From contig OX328106.1 of NCBI GenBank assembly GCA_946811185.2, positions 3,780,746-3,844,745 on the forward strand: a DNA stretch of 64,000 nt. Reading direction: 5' to 3'. Below, piece after piece: positions 63,711-64,000 of the stretch (position 1 is the stretch's first letter; every line of letters starts with the position of its first letter). The notes beneath the pieces are model-generated. The model did no database searches and was not told the origin of the DNA. It saw only the letters and a program-made list of their open reading frames with translations. The DNA comes from Hippopus hippopus (lineage: Eukaryota; Mollusca; Bivalvia; Cardiida; Cardiidae). Made by a program: the position numbers and the translations under genes.

Positions 63711-64000
63711 AGCAAAAATGTTGATTGATTGATTGGCTGGTTGATTGATTGATTGATTGGTTGGTTGGTTGGTTGGTTGATTGATTAAATGGTGTTTTAC
63801 GCCGCTTTTAACATTAATTCAGCCATATCACGGCGACAGCTCACATATTCATGTATTCCTAGATTTTACCAGTACTAGGCCAGGGCTCTGAAGTGTCTTG
63901 CCCAAGAGCACTCCCACCAAAAATCCCAGTGGATCCAGTGCGGCTCGAGCCCGGAGCCTCCAGGTCACGAGTCTCACACTTTACCACTGAGCCAAAAAGT
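63711..64000 (-). mobile_element. SINE-B with expanded tail, running to the window edge
   Basis: Minus-strand head TTGGCTCAGTGGTAAAGTGT and GGGCTCGAGCCGC, body CTTGGGCAAGACACTTC, then CTGAATTAATGTTAAAAGCG and a tail of (TGAT)n/(TGGT)n at 63719-63785. The 5' end is at or just beyond base 64000. Confidence 0.85.

Noticed and set aside
58064..64000. Search for the phosphatase catalytic exon (HCxxGxxRS)
   Set aside because: No matching coding block found; the region is repeats, so the catalytic exons are presumed to lie beyond the window.

Overview
This 64 kb window is eukaryotic, AT-rich, gene-poor DNA dominated by repeats. The repeat types are tRNA-headed SINEs with (TGAT)n tails, several large families of palindromic (fold-back) MITEs, satellites and purine-rich simple repeats. 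This, plus one animal-type phosphatase gene with a 20 kb intron, suggests a bivalve mollusc. The fold-back repeats resemble what I remember from freshwater dreissenid mussels, but that assignment is only inference.

Only one host gene is recognised, on the + strand: the 5' part of a class I (nuclear, inducible) MAP-kinase phosphatase of the DUSP1/2/4/5 type. Exon 1 (37547-37961) encodes most of the N-terminal rhodanese-like MAPK-binding domain. Exon 2 (57954-58063) completes it and starts the linker. The two exons join in frame across a 19,992-bp phase-1 intron. The catalytic exons, with the HCxxGxxRS signature, must lie beyond 64000. One other coding remnant exists: the C-terminal part of a mariner-type transposase with DD41D spacing, inside a 613-bp element with ~111-bp terminal inverted repeats and a TA target duplication (49062-49674).

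The rest is repeats. I use these labels. FB-A: ~230 bp, near-perfect palindromic core with arms of about 32-35 bp and apex GCTGGTTACCAGC, roughly 60 whole or partial copies. FB-B: ~66-bp hairpin GGACAGTGTAGATC...GATCTACACTGTCC, with ~220-bp full copies. FB-C: ~260 bp, ends like GTGAAAAGGGGGCTTAATG / GCCCCCTTTTGCCAGAGC. FB-D: ~272 bp, ends CCATATGGCCTGCAACACG, two hairpins. SINE-A, SINE-B and SINE-C are tRNA-headed SINEs. E1, E2 and E3 are other dispersed repeats. '+' for FB-A means the half containing GCAGACGACAAA is on the left; for FB-C it means the GGGGGCTTAATGCATCTGCG end is on the left.

Layout: 0-4 kb FB-C, FB-B and nested MITEs; 4-9 kb an FB-A cluster that opens into two opposed 20-bp minisatellite arrays; 9-13 kb simple repeats, FB-D, SINEs and nested E1/E2; 13-16 kb possible regulatory DNA and a rearranged tandem/inverted duplication; 16-33 kb SINE, FB-C and FB-A mosaic; 33.7-35.4 kb a ten-unit satellite; 36.6-38 kb the phosphatase promoter and exon 1; 38-58 kb its intron, carrying about 24 FB-A copies and a mariner remnant; 58-64 kb exon 2, simple repeats, an FB-A cluster, a ~60-bp minisatellite and SINEs.

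The most unusual signals are: (i) FB-B, FB-C and FB-D share one 33-nt hairpin core whose differences are compensatory between the two arms; (ii) tandem arrays and truncation junctions repeatedly fall at the apex of the FB-A palindrome.
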